33,038 nucleotides of DNA from Mariprofundaceae bacterium (GTDB lineage: Bacteria; Pseudomonadota; Zetaproteobacteria; Mariprofundales; Mariprofundaceae), in contig JAUZQU010000124.1 of NCBI GenBank assembly GCA_030950835.1, positions 1 to 33,038 of the forward strand. Direction: 5' to 3'. A program made the position numbers and the translations under genes. Below the pieces are notes generated by a model. It had not been told where the DNA came from, made no database searches, and saw nothing but the letters and a program-made list of their open reading frames with translations. Below, piece after piece: positions 24,154 through 32,179 of the stretch. Each line of letters begins with the position of its first letter. The stretch's first letter is position 1.

Positions 24154-24669
24154 CTACCGTATCGTCGTGGTGGCTTGCGGCCCAAGCGCTTGGCGGCGTC
24201 CCGCCTGAATATGTTTCTTGCGATGGCGCTCAGCCGGCGTCGTGACCTTGGTACCTCTGATCTTCTTCTCAATGGCACGCTCAACCCTCTTTCTCCACGC
24301 CTCAATAAAAACGGGCTTCTTTGACACAACTGTTTCCGTTACAGCGCGGGAAATAAACTTCGGTCCACGCCTTCCATCCACAAGGCGCTGACGCGCTTGC
24401 GTATCCTCGTGCACCTTTGCCGCATAGGGCGTGTCATTCTCAATGACCACCTTGCCCTTCTCATTTTCAGCCACACGTGTCGCACGCTTGAGACGCCCCG
24501 TTTGCTCCGGCGTGTAGGTACGAACGAGAGGAAGCGTGCGCTCTTCCAATTCCTCCCTGAGCGCACGTTTAAGAAGGTCAGGATAGGCGCGGATCAGTTC
24601 GGCAAGACGCTTGTCGGCCTCGGCAAATTGCTTGCTCGTGTCCTTGACCGTCAAAAATTGCCGAGCCAT
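24154..24669 (-). CDS. HK97 gp10-like neck / tail completion protein
   Basis: 171 residues. Start ATG 24669 overlaps the previous stop (TAATG). It has the helix LIRAYPDLLKRALREELEERTLPLVRTYTP followed by EQTGRLKRATRVA and a beta hairpin KGKVVIENDTPYAAKVHEDT. This order, with the phrase TPxxTGxL then Y-A-x-x-V-H-E, is typical of HK97 gp10 and related minor capsid or neck proteins that link the head closure ring to the tail. The C-terminal 40 residues are basic. It follows the head closure gene, as expected. Confidence 0.85.
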   Translation of the reverse strand: MARQFLTVKDTSKQFAEADKRLAELIRAYPDLLKRALREELEERTLPLVRTYTPEQTGRLKRATRVAENEKGKVVIENDTPYAAKVHEDTQARQRLVDGRRGPKFISRAVTETVVSKKPVFIEAWRKRVERAIEKKIRGTKVTTPAERHRKKHIQAGRRQALGPQATTTIR

Positions 24670-25037
24670 TATCTCTCTGATCGTAGGCGTACGGAGACAC
24701 CAACGACACCCTCATAGAAGTCTGTGAGCGGCTGCACCGACGAGACCACCCCTTCCGTAAACAACACGTTTCCCGCGTGGTCTTTGCCGTCGCTCAACTT
24801 GTCATCAATATTCACCACCACACCCTTTTCAAACTGCACAGACACCTCGGGAACGATCGTGAGCTGTCCTCCAGCCACAACACGCACGTGCGAGACAGCG
24901 ATCAGGCATGGCACCGTCCGAGATGACGCGGTGTCGTACGATGGCTCACCCGTCACGGAGAACCCTGTCCTCGGCGTAATCGTGCACGTGTGGATCAACC
25001 GCGTCCTGAGTACCGATGACGATCCGAGGTTGAGCAC
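24669..25037 (-). CDS. head closure protein (SPP1 gp16-like)
   Basis: 122 residues from GTG at 25037, three nt after the previous stop, with GGGGAT upstream. It has a beta-barrel pattern: RLIHTCTITPRTG near 13-25, PSYDTASSRTVPCLIAV, then VSVQFEKGVVVNIDDKLSDG and a C-terminal VGVSVRLRS strand. This matches the SPP1 gp16 / head-tail joining family, which seals the portal after packaging and forms the platform for the tail. Context between the DnaT-like adaptor and the gp10-like gene is canonical. Confidence 0.82.
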   Translation of the reverse strand: MLNLGSSSVLRTRLIHTCTITPRTGFSVTGEPSYDTASSRTVPCLIAVSHVRVVAGGQLTIVPEVSVQFEKGVVVNIDDKLSDGKDHAGNVLFTEGVVSSVQPLTDFYEGVVGVSVRLRSER

Positions 25038-25040
25038 GTC

Positions 25041-25565
25041 TTATCCCCGCAGCAAACGAGGTCCGCGTTTCCATTCCCGAAGCAACGCAGCGGCCTCATA
25101 CGACAAGACATGACCTGTGCCCGTCGAGGCAATAGAATGCGTAACCGTACCGCCTGAGACAGAAATCGATAACGTCCCACGCTGCTGCGCATTTAAGACA
25201 TCGGGTTGACCAATCTGCGCCAATCGATAGATCGCCTGGTAAACCTGCGCCTCAGGGACGTATTTCTTCTGCCTCTCAAGATCAATGGAGAACGACGAGA
25301 CATCCGTTAAGCTAAAACGAAACGAGAGACTCAACGAACGCGGGAAGGCCAACGCTTGGCGGAGGAACAGCGGTTCACCTAACCAAGGCCTGCTGTCAAT
25401 GTCACGGCAGGCGCGGAGAAGGGCCTGTGAGCGCTTCTCGTCATCATACGAGAACCACAGGGACGATGCCATCGTCGTGGCAGCAATGCTATTCGCGTCC
25501 GTCAACGTGACATACGAGTTAGAGGTTTCCCCTCCCCACGTCGCCACAAGCGTGACCACAGCCAT
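25041..25565 (-). CDS. head-tail adaptor, DnaT-like
   Basis: 174 residues; ATG 25565 follows GAGGA. The N-terminus reads SNSYVTLTDANSIAATT, then DDEKRSQALLRACRDIDSRPWLG and LAFPR. This is the pattern of the putative DnaT-like domain found in phage adaptor proteins that bind the portal (SPP1 gp15 position). It is named for a remote resemblance to DnaT and is not thought to be a replication protein in this setting. The C-terminal part has a beta segment (GTLSISVSGGTVTHSIAS) and ends in a basic tail that may insert into the portal. Confidence 0.82.
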   Translation of the reverse strand: MAVVTLVATWGGETSNSYVTLTDANSIAATTMASSLWFSYDDEKRSQALLRACRDIDSRPWLGEPLFLRQALAFPRSLSLSFRFSLTDVSSFSIDLERQKKYVPEAQVYQAIYRLAQIGQPDVLNAQQRGTLSISVSGGTVTHSIASTGTGHVLSYEAAALLREWKRGPRLLRG

Positions 25566-25570
25566 GATGC

Positions 25571-25834
25571 TTAGTCCTCAAATGAAAACTGCGAGAGGTC
25601 AGGCTTTCCCTTTACAGGTTTTTCCTTCTCACTCGCCCGTAAACGAGCTTGCTCGCGGGCCTGCTCAATCTCAGCAATCCCAGCTTCAAGACGATCCAGA
25701 AAGTCATACCAATACGCTGCCGGAATCGGTGAAATCACAGGATTCCTGAGCGAGCGGGCTTCCGCGAGCGCCTCACGAAGCTGCTTCAATCCATGCGCAA
25801 CCGTCACCTCCGTCCCTCCTCGCCTAGACCGCAT
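25571..25834 (-). CDS. small helical protein after the capsid gene
   Basis: 87 residues, not recognised. ATG 25834 shares its first base with the capsid stop (TAATG), so translation is coupled to the capsid gene. It is helical: LKQLREALAEARSL near 16-29, and WYDFLDRLEAGIAEIEQAREQARLRA near 42-67, ending in an acidic SQFSFED. The charge pattern suggests a coiled coil. It may be a head accessory or a peptide linker between capsid and adaptor genes. Confidence 0.75.
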   Translation of the reverse strand: MRSRRGGTEVTVAHGLKQLREALAEARSLRNPVISPIPAAYWYDFLDRLEAGIAEIEQAREQARLRASEKEKPVKGKPDLSQFSFED

Positions 25835-26961
25835 TATGTTCCCGTGATGCTCGCACGAGCCATGCCTTCCTCATTGTACAATTCGACAGTGTACTCACCG
25901 ATAATCATTCCCTTCTCAGCATCGCCGGTCTTGGAGACAGGCTGGAATTGGAATGTCCTGCCTTGCAAGGGAACGACGTGAATACGGTTCGTCGAGATTG
26001 CAAACAAGGAGGAAGCTGGCATCCACCGAGACATCACGACACGCTGCGTGCCGTATGTTCCCTCATACGTATCAACCACGTTGCGGAAGGTCCCCTCTTG
26101 GTTTGTGACCCGTACGCGGGAACCCTGCAAGCTATCAATCTTCCGCTTGTGGATCGTATCAACCACCAACACATCAATATCGTTACCGCCTTGCGTCCAC
26201 GCGGACTCCACAACGTTCGCAATTAACGTATCCGAAAGCACGGCAATCGAGTGGATGTTGGTGGAAAGGAACGAACGCACGCCGCGCATGGTGCGGACAG
26301 CCGAAGAAGAGCCGATGGTGTTCCCTGAGAGAATGCTCAGGACCACAGCTTTCTCAAGTCCAACGACGGCTTCACGGAGACGCTTCGTCCGTTGATACGC
26401 AAGCTCATCGGCAATCCCGCCGAGGTTGCGGACGGCTTGACGAGAACCAGAGACGATCACGTCTTTCTTAAAGATCTGCATGTAATTGCTTCTCCGGACG
26501 CGACCAATCCCGATATCCTCGTCAACGTCGTCGCCTTCTAATGCCGCATCGGCGAGCACCGTAAACACACCACCTGTCCCCCAGGAGTTTGCGCTCGTTC
26601 CGCCAAACGCACGCTCAACCGTAATGGTGTTGCCTGAAATGACGGAAATCCGCATGTACTCCTGGCCGTCTGGATGGATGAGCAACTGCCCAACGAACAG
26701 CCGCTCAGCATCGCCGTTGGCGATCCCAATCTGCGTGTCAGCCGTTGTCGATGAGATCGCCGTTGATGCGGTGATGCTTTGAGGAGCTAAACTATCCTCC
26801 AACCACTCATGCAGCACGTTAAAACCTTCCCGCATGGGTGGCGTGAGGATATCAAGAAACGGTGTTTCAGACGGGGAAATCATCCCCACCTCTTCAGAGA
26901 CGTCCTCCGCTAACGACTGAAAGACGTTTGTGCCATAGATGGCAAGTCCATTAAAGGCCAT
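25834..26961 (-). CDS. major capsid protein, SU10-like (DUF5309)
   Basis: 375 residues; ATG 26961 has AAAGGAGGG upstream. It starts with GLAIYGTNVFQSLAEDVSEEVGMISPSETPFLDIL, the usual N-terminus of SU10-type capsid proteins. A beta-rich surface insertion follows at 63-125 (RLFVGQLLIHPDGQEYMRI, TVERAFGGTSANSW). The later part has SNYMQIFKKDVIVSGSRQAV and HVVPLQGRTFQFQPV near the C-terminus, the P-domain region of the HK97 fold. It builds the icosahedral shell. No protease gene is seen nearby, so there may be no cleavage of a delta domain; the scaffold is a separate gene. Confidence 0.9.
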   Translation of the reverse strand: MAFNGLAIYGTNVFQSLAEDVSEEVGMISPSETPFLDILTPPMREGFNVLHEWLEDSLAPQSITASTAISSTTADTQIGIANGDAERLFVGQLLIHPDGQEYMRISVISGNTITVERAFGGTSANSWGTGGVFTVLADAALEGDDVDEDIGIGRVRRSNYMQIFKKDVIVSGSRQAVRNLGGIADELAYQRTKRLREAVVGLEKAVVLSILSGNTIGSSSAVRTMRGVRSFLSTNIHSIAVLSDTLIANVVESAWTQGGNDIDVLVVDTIHKRKIDSLQGSRVRVTNQEGTFRNVVDTYEGTYGTQRVVMSRWMPASSLFAISTNRIHVVPLQGRTFQFQPVSKTGDAEKGMIIGEYTVELYNEEGMARASITGT

Positions 26962-26976
26962 CGTGTCCCTCCTTTG

Positions 26977-27903
26977 TTAGACAGGCTGACCTTGCTGACG
27001 AAGCGAGCGCTCCAACGCGGTCAGCTCTGTCTTCAACTTTGTCACCATCGCAATATCATTCGTATTTCCTGTGCGTTGTGCCAAGGCCCGAGCCTCATCC
27101 AGCTTCTGCCGAAGCGATTGCAGTTCGGCCGAAGCCGTCTGCGCACCAGGTCCTTGTTGATGTGTCCCACCGCTTCCCGTCTTGGTGGTTTTAGGTTTTC
27201 GTAAAAACGGAGGTAGCTCCTTAATCACACCTTCCTCAATTGTCGTGTCGAGGCCATCTTTCGTGGTATAAATCCACTGCTGTGTATCCTCGTCCCATCT
27301 GGTCTTATTCTTAAAATAGGGTAACGCAAAATCCACATCATAGACGTCAGCACGAGATAGCGCCGACGCAATGAGTGAATCACGCGCGGCTTCACGCCGC
27401 TCAATTTCCGCCTCAATGCGCTTCCGACGCTCCTCCTCAATCTGCCGCGTCAGCTCCTCTGTCCGTCGCATCATCTGGTCAAGCTGCCTGTGCAGGTCCC
27501 TGATTTGAGGGTTCTGTTGATCAGGCGCTTTCGTGAAACGACCAGAGGCATCACGTGGCGGTGTTGCACGGGTTGCATCGGCTGGCGGAGGTTGAGATGC
27601 CGCGTGCTGTTCCGTTGCCGGCGGAATCTCAGGCTCCGCAGTCTTGTGTTCAAAAAAGTCGTGAATACGTGATTGCAAGGCATCAAGCTGGTCGGTGAGC
27701 TTCTTCAACGCCTCACCTTGTGCTTTGACCTCTTCACGGAGAGCACGCTTGTTCTGCGCAACAATGTAATTCACTTGCTCCTGTGTGAAGAGTCTCTTAT
27801 CCCCGCTATCTTGCGGTGCCTCGGAAGATTGCAGATCACTTTGTTGGCCTTGACTCTCTTGTTGCGATTCGAGTGCGGCGTTTTGCGTGTCAAGTTCTGG
27901 CAT
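26977..27903 (-). CDS. scaffold protein
   Basis: 308 residues; ATG 27903 has AGGAGGTTAATGT upstream. It is hydrophilic, Gln/Glu/Arg-rich and largely helical. FTQEQVNYIVAQNKRALREE near 39-58 is the segment typical of phage scaffold proteins. Two long coiled coils follow (58-90 and 130-172), and a basic C-terminal region may bind the capsid. It lies between the portal and capsid genes. Scaffold sits inside the procapsid and leaves before DNA packaging. A protease fused at the N-terminus is not present. Confidence 0.88.
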   Translation of the reverse strand: MPELDTQNAALESQQESQGQQSDLQSSEAPQDSGDKRLFTQEQVNYIVAQNKRALREEVKAQGEALKKLTDQLDALQSRIHDFFEHKTAEPEIPPATEQHAASQPPPADATRATPPRDASGRFTKAPDQQNPQIRDLHRQLDQMMRRTEELTRQIEEERRKRIEAEIERREAARDSLIASALSRADVYDVDFALPYFKNKTRWDEDTQQWIYTTKDGLDTTIEEGVIKELPPFLRKPKTTKTGSGGTHQQGPGAQTASAELQSLRQKLDEARALAQRTGNTNDIAMVTKLKTELTALERSLRQQGQPV

Positions 27904-27906
27904 ACA

Positions 27907-29475
27907 TTAACCTCCTTGTTGGGGAGTCTGCTGGACCCCTTGATCGGGTTGAGAAAACTGCTGTTGCTCAAAGAAAAACCGTTGCGCTGTCGTTTGCGCA
28001 ATTTCTTGCGCGACTTGAGCTTTGACAGCATCATCTTCCTTGTAGAGGAATTTGTTGGCAAGCTTCGTCCGCATAATTCGTGCAAAGGACACCGACTTGA
28101 TCTCTTCCACGGCACGGGAAAGCGTCGTCAATTCCTCATCAAATAGTTCAATCCCAAACTCTTCAGGATAGTCAATCGTCCCTCGCCACTCCTCATTCAA
28201 CCAGGCTGCCCACAGGCGGTGGATCTGCTGTTCCGCGTTCTCCAGCACCAACGCTTGCTCAGCCAGTGCTTGATTGGTTTCGTTAAAGTCGAAGGCATGA
28301 GAGACACCTGATTGACCTCGTGTTGGGTTAAGCGTCCCGCCAAGATGTGCCAGCGTGAACATCTCGGTTTTGAGCCGATCTATAGATTCGAGAATCATTT
28401 GAGCCGGCGCTGTTGGCGTGGCGATAAATTGCGGAGGAATATTGCCCGTGTACTCTAAAACGTTATTCGAGCCAATGATCACGTCCGTCGACTCGTCAGC
28501 CACGTCTTTATGCAACGTCAGGATCGACATGACTTTCTGATGCAATTCCTCGTCAAGCAACGATGTCCATTGGTATATCGCCACGTTGATCCCGCTGAGG
28601 TCAGTGAGAGCGGAAATCCCACAGCCTGGATCAAGACTACTTGGTTCACGAACGACAAGAACAACAGGTACTTCACCGAGCGGATTTGGCCCCTCGTCAA
28701 TCAGATTGACCTCTTTTCCGCGGATCTCATGCAAAAACCACTGCGTGCGTGTCCACGTCCGCACACGTTGAGCCTTCATCGTTGCCTTCATCGGGAGGGC
28801 GGATGACGTATACGGAGATGACCGAGGAAGCTGAACCGATGAGCTGACCAGCTCCGGTGAAAACGGGTCTTCTTGATCGGGAGCATCCTCCTTCCACCGT
28901 ATCCATAAAAACCGACCCGCCGCATCCTGCGCCCAATTGATTACCCGCGGAGGATCAACGGTGTACAAATACGGACGCAGACCAAATGCCAACCTGTCAG
29001 CTTCCGTCAGCAACGTCTCCGTCAGACGAGGCATATCAACCACGACATACACATGCCCGAAGATGTTCATCCTGCGGTGGACGAACTTCTTCATAAAATT
29101 GTTCATGTCGTGACCCTTGCCATCCACGTCTCGATAGAACTCTTGAAGCTCATCTGGCGTAACTGGAACGCCGCCGGTCCCCGAGATACGATCCGCCGAA
29201 CGAACAGGCGGGCGGTTGTAGATAAACGCCGAATAAATATCAATAATCGGCTGGCAGAAATTGAGATAATACGTACGCTGCTTACGACGCAAAAACGAGC
29301 TTTCATGCTCACGCTGGTGCTGGACAAGCAGATCACGAACCCGTATCCCGCCCTCGTAGACACGAAGAAAGGTATCCCAGCGCGCTTGCAAGCGCGTCAC
29401 GCAATCATGCTCAGCCAGCAGAATCGCCGCGAGATCAGGCTTGGTATTCGGTCGAGTCAACACAAGAGGCGGCAT
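27907..29475 (-). CDS. portal protein
   Basis: 522 residues, a usual size for portals. ATG 29475 has GGAG upstream, 3 nt after the HNH stop. It has an N-terminal helix region, then YYLNFCQPIIDIYSAFIYNRPP near 69-90, which is common in SPP1 gp6 / DUF4055-like portals. A central beta region follows, including IFGHVYVVVDMPR and YLYTVDPPRVINW. The C-terminal half is long and helical (ILESIDRLKTEMFTLAHLGG), leading to a Gln-rich tail. The dodecameric ring is the DNA gate at one vertex and binds terminase and the adaptor. Its place beside scaffold and capsid genes fits. Confidence 0.9.
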   Translation of the reverse strand: MPPLVLTRPNTKPDLAAILLAEHDCVTRLQARWDTFLRVYEGGIRVRDLLVQHQREHESSFLRRKQRTYYLNFCQPIIDIYSAFIYNRPPVRSADRISGTGGVPVTPDELQEFYRDVDGKGHDMNNFMKKFVHRRMNIFGHVYVVVDMPRLTETLLTEADRLAFGLRPYLYTVDPPRVINWAQDAAGRFLWIRWKEDAPDQEDPFSPELVSSSVQLPRSSPYTSSALPMKATMKAQRVRTWTRTQWFLHEIRGKEVNLIDEGPNPLGEVPVVLVVREPSSLDPGCGISALTDLSGINVAIYQWTSLLDEELHQKVMSILTLHKDVADESTDVIIGSNNVLEYTGNIPPQFIATPTAPAQMILESIDRLKTEMFTLAHLGGTLNPTRGQSGVSHAFDFNETNQALAEQALVLENAEQQIHRLWAAWLNEEWRGTIDYPEEFGIELFDEELTTLSRAVEEIKSVSFARIMRTKLANKFLYKEDDAVKAQVAQEIAQTTAQRFFFEQQQFSQPDQGVQQTPQQGG

Positions 29476-29478
29476 GCA

Positions 29479-29802
29479 TCATCTCCTGCGCATCTCTGGA
29501 CGAGCGCCCGTTCTCAGCCACTGACGATGATGGGTGTTGCACAAGCCCTTGGCGTGATGGGGACGACGGCAGAGACGGGCTTGGCACAGCATAAACTTCC
29601 TTCTGTGCAGAGCTACATGATCACGCAATGGCATCACGGCCAAGTTGCGTAAGCGATTATCCATCTTTTTCTCGTTTTTATGATGAACAACCTCATCAGG
29701 ACGCAGACGCCGTCCTAAGCGCTGCTCCAGCAGTATGCGATGCTCAGCACGGGCCTGCTGAAGATCACGGTCCCAGACGATATGATGACGGTCATCACTC
29801 AT
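29479..29802 (-). CDS. HNH endonuclease
   Basis: 107 residues. The motif EHRILLEQRLGRRLRPDEV leads to His40-His41 (VHHKN), then the NRLRNLAV segment (49-56) and His62/His66. This is the beta-beta-alpha metal fold of HNH nucleases. A C-terminal Cys motif (Cys73, Cys78, Cys88, His91/92) is likely a zinc knuckle. It could be a free homing nuclease, but its placement directly before the portal, in the operon, is like HNH proteins that assist terminase in cos phages (HK97 type). The gene has no good ribosome binding site and is read from the basic gene upstream. Terminase is not in the window, so the packaging idea cannot be tested here. Confidence 0.85.
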   Translation of the reverse strand: MSDDRHHIVWDRDLQQARAEHRILLEQRLGRRLRPDEVVHHKNEKKMDNRLRNLAVMPLRDHVALHRRKFMLCQARLCRRPHHAKGLCNTHHRQWLRTGARPEMRRR

Positions 29803-29813
29803 AATCGGACAAC

Positions 29814-30038
29814 TTAGCGTCTGCGCTTTGCACGCTCACGAGCAATCATGCGCTTGACAGCCTTCGAGAACACACGCACGAATGGACGTTTTCCCTCGCG
29901 AATGCGTTTGCGCAAGTTCTTGAAAAACTGAATTTGCTTTTCACGCTTCGCCACGCGAGCCTTTGTTCCGACTGCCAACACGCGATGCCGGCGCTTGCTG
30001 ATCAAAGCAAATTTTCCTGAATCCAGCTTCACGATCAT
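29814..30038 (-). CDS. very basic 74-residue protein
   Basis: 74 residues; ATG 30038 overlaps the previous stop (ATGA). It is strongly Lys/Arg-rich (VAKREKQIQFFKNLRKRIREG, then KRMIARERAKRRR) with very few acidic residues. The N-terminus is a short beta hairpin (VKLDSGKFALISKRRHRVLAV). It is the second of three consecutive basic genes. Such proteins could bind DNA in the head or coat DNA for packaging. I do not recognise a family. Confidence 0.7.
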   Translation of the reverse strand: MIVKLDSGKFALISKRRHRVLAVGTKARVAKREKQIQFFKNLRKRIREGKRPFVRVFSKAVKRMIARERAKRRR

Positions 30039-30223
30039 GTGCGAAAAGCCCTCTGTAATGCACGTTTCATCACGTGCCGCGTTTCACGCATTTTAGCTCG
30101 TTTCGTAATTATACGTGATTTCCCTATGCGTTTTGAACGCCTCCCCGACAGAGCCATCTTCATCTGGCGGATCTGACGCTTTAACCGCTTCCGCTCAGCT
30201 GGCGTATGATAGTGCAGCGCCAT
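30035..30223 (-). CDS. very basic 62-residue protein
   Basis: 62 residues; ATG 30223 has a strong GGAGGG upstream. It has the segment TPAERKRLKRQIRQMKMAL and a Lys/Arg-rich remainder, with no hydrophobic core, so it is probably helical when bound to nucleic acid. It is translated together with the next gene through a 4-nt overlap. It could be a DNA-condensing or virion DNA-binding protein. No family is recognised. Confidence 0.7.
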   Translation of the reverse strand: MALHYHTPAERKRLKRQIRQMKMALSGRRSKRIGKSRIITKRAKMRETRHVMKRALQRAFRT

Positions 30224-30225
30224 GA

Positions 30226-31236
30226 CTAATCCCTCCTTCCGTCAGGACCATAGCGACGACGGCGGACAATCCAGCCTTTCTTGGCAGCACGCGACCGTTC
30301 CGCCGATGTCTGAAGACCCCTGACTTTTTTCATGCGAAACACTTTCTCGCGGAAAAACTTGGCAATACGCTCTCTCCGACGCTTGGGGAAAAACTTCTTT
30401 GGCCGACCTGGGCGGAGCTTCACACCAAGAGCGCGGTCAACACGCTCACCAGCCCGCTTAAGCTTCTCTCCTGCCACAACAAGGGTCGACCCTGGCGTCG
30501 ATCGTGATCGATCGCGGGGACGAGCTTCAGCAGGGAACCGTCGAGCAATAGCTGTCACCAGCGCACCACCGCCAAGCACAACAAGACCTTTCGCCGTCAA
30601 TCTGGCAAGCTTCATGCGCCGAAGTTCTGGAGAGAGCGGCTTTTTCTTAATGTCCTGAAATGTCCTGACGGTCTCCTTGAGCACATTCACCGTTCCCCGC
30701 TTGCGAAAGATAAAATCAAGCGGATCGGTGCGAACGAACTCCTTGCCAAGACTCGCACGGACGCCCCGAACAAACGATGCAGCTCCCTCAAAACGCCGAG
30801 CAACACGACGGGAAATACGGACCTTGCGCCCGAACAGACGGAAGATCCGCATAGGTTCGACACGTTCCGGACGCTTGAAAATCTTCCGAAGATCGATACG
30901 TGCTCGGACCTCACGGGATGGACGGAACGGCCGTGTAAGCACCAATCGCCGGAACGGACGACGACGGACAGGAGACTCTGCAAGCGTCCGGACAACACGC
31001 CGCGGATTACGGAAAACCGGTGACCCGACCGTTTTGGGTACAGCACGGCGTACAATCCGCCCGTTTTCTACGCGCGTGACGATCGTTTGCGTCTTTTTGA
31101 GGAACTTACCCGTCGCCGGATCTTTCAGACGCTTCGGAGCGGCCTTGCGCACGCTTTGATCCGGCGATTCCTTGAGCGCCTTCGACACCTTGCGTGGTGT
31201 GCCCACGCGCCTGCGTTGCTTCTTCGGCTCGGCCAT
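30226..31236 (-). CDS. large Arg/Lys-rich protein, possible DNA-binding virion protein
   Basis: 336 residues of which about 105 are Arg or Lys, spread over the whole length. It starts with a Lys/Arg-rich tail (EPKKQRRRVGTPRKVSKAL) and one short hydrophobic helix appears near 217-231 (GLVVLGGGALVTAI). Its make-up resembles histone- or protamine-like proteins or arginine-rich scaffolds that hold DNA. It is the first and longest of three consecutive basic genes. The hydrophobic helix could be a membrane or core segment. No known domain is recognised. An alternative view is that it is a DNA ejection protein, as these are also basic and may contain one membrane-like helix. Confidence 0.72.
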   Translation of the reverse strand: MAEPKKQRRRVGTPRKVSKALKESPDQSVRKAAPKRLKDPATGKFLKKTQTIVTRVENGRIVRRAVPKTVGSPVFRNPRRVVRTLAESPVRRRPFRRLVLTRPFRPSREVRARIDLRKIFKRPERVEPMRIFRLFGRKVRISRRVARRFEGAASFVRGVRASLGKEFVRTDPLDFIFRKRGTVNVLKETVRTFQDIKKKPLSPELRRMKLARLTAKGLVVLGGGALVTAIARRFPAEARPRDRSRSTPGSTLVVAGEKLKRAGERVDRALGVKLRPGRPKKFFPKRRRERIAKFFREKVFRMKKVRGLQTSAERSRAAKKGWIVRRRRYGPDGRRD

Positions 31237-31239
31237 CGT

Positions 31240-31557
31240 TTATGCCAATTTTGCTCGAACGGTTAAGCGAAATGGAATGAGCTGCGTGATGACAAATCCT
31301 GAAGCATCGGTGATCTCAACTTCCGCATGAAGCTCACCGTCTACCAGGTCACCCGCAGCAAATTGATACTCGGCCACACCGCCCGCCGCGTCTGTAATGG
31401 ACATCGTCTTCGCCTGCACAGCTTGCCCATTGATGCTGTAACGCAGCGTGACGGTTGCACCTGAAAGAGAAATGACCGCATTCGTGTCTGCGTTTTTGCA
31501 CGTCACCACGAGCTTGCTGCCCGTGTCGGATGCGACAAAATCATAGTGAGAGGACAT
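31240..31557 (-). CDS. Ig-like beta domain, baseplate upper protein N-terminal type
   Basis: 105 residues; ATG 31557 follows 6 nt after the previous stop, with only a weak ribosome binding site. The pattern SDTGSKLVVTCKNADTNAVISLSGATVTLRYSINGQ, then MSITDAAGGVAEYQF and ELHAEVEITDASGFVIT, is typical of the BppU N-terminal domain (DUF2479), which forms part of the arm of baseplates, or of decoration domains. It is short, a single domain. With no fibre gene attached, it may be a head decoration or an adaptor for the fibre-like protein encoded just upstream. Confidence 0.75.
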   Translation of the reverse strand: MSSHYDFVASDTGSKLVVTCKNADTNAVISLSGATVTLRYSINGQAVQAKTMSITDAAGGVAEYQFAAGDLVDGELHAEVEITDASGFVITQLIPFRLTVRAKLA

Positions 31558-31563
31558 GTGTCA

Positions 31564-32166
31564 TTACGCCCACGTAATATCCAAGGCTCCTGCGGCAAAC
31601 TTGGGTGCGGGGTCTCCATTATTCACGGTCTTGGCCGTTCCCAAGTTTCCGTAGAGCAGCATATCCCCACCCGTTGAACGGGTCAGAATCGCCGTCGCCA
31701 CGATACTGCCCCAGTTGGCCGTCGGAGCTGGAAAAACAATGTCATTGGCATTATCCGTCAATCCATTACCGGCTGAAGCCGCATTCCAATTCGTATCAGA
31801 CGGGTTGTACAGCACACGCGCATAGCTTCCACCGGAGACCTCTGTGCCCCCACCGGTCTCCCCAGGAGCTGCCGTGTATAACGCCACGTAGAGAGGACGC
31901 TTCGGGACGCCCACGGCAATGGCTTGCCATGTCACGGTGTTGTCCGCTGTCTCATCACCAAGATTTGCCGTGTTCCACGTCGGCTCCGTAGACCCAGACG
32001 TACCAGCTGCCACACACTGGAAGAGCCGATTGTTCCATGTCGTCGGACGAACGATGTCCCCGACAGCATATGCTGTGCTCGCCGCCCAGGCATTAACAGT
32101 GAGAAGACCTGTCCGAAACAGGTGCGTGATCATCTGGTTCTCAAAATAGTCAGTCAGCTGCGACAT
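31564..32166 (-). CDS. fibre/decoration-like protein with N-terminal WxxxxxYxxGD domain
   Basis: 200 residues; ATG 32166 has GGAGGG upstream. The N-terminal domain (about 25-88) reads NAWAASTAYAVGDIV...FQCVAAGTSGSTEPTWN...TVTWQ, a small beta domain common in phage tail fibres and resembling chitin- or carbohydrate-binding modules (CBM5/12). The C-terminal domain (about 90-200) has PLYVALYTAAPGETGGGTEV, SYARV and FPAPTANWGSIVATAILT, a widespread phage fibre or decoration domain. It may bind sugars on the host or on other phage proteins. It sits with two other beta-rich genes before the head genes, so a head fibre is possible. Confidence 0.78.
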   Translation of the reverse strand: MSQLTDYFENQMITHLFRTGLLTVNAWAASTAYAVGDIVRPTTWNNRLFQCVAAGTSGSTEPTWNTANLGDETADNTVTWQAIAVGVPKRPLYVALYTAAPGETGGGTEVSGGSYARVLYNPSDTNWNAASAGNGLTDNANDIVFPAPTANWGSIVATAILTRSTGGDMLLYGNLGTAKTVNNGDPAPKFAAGALDITWA

Positions 32167-32179
32167 GCTTCACCCTCCG

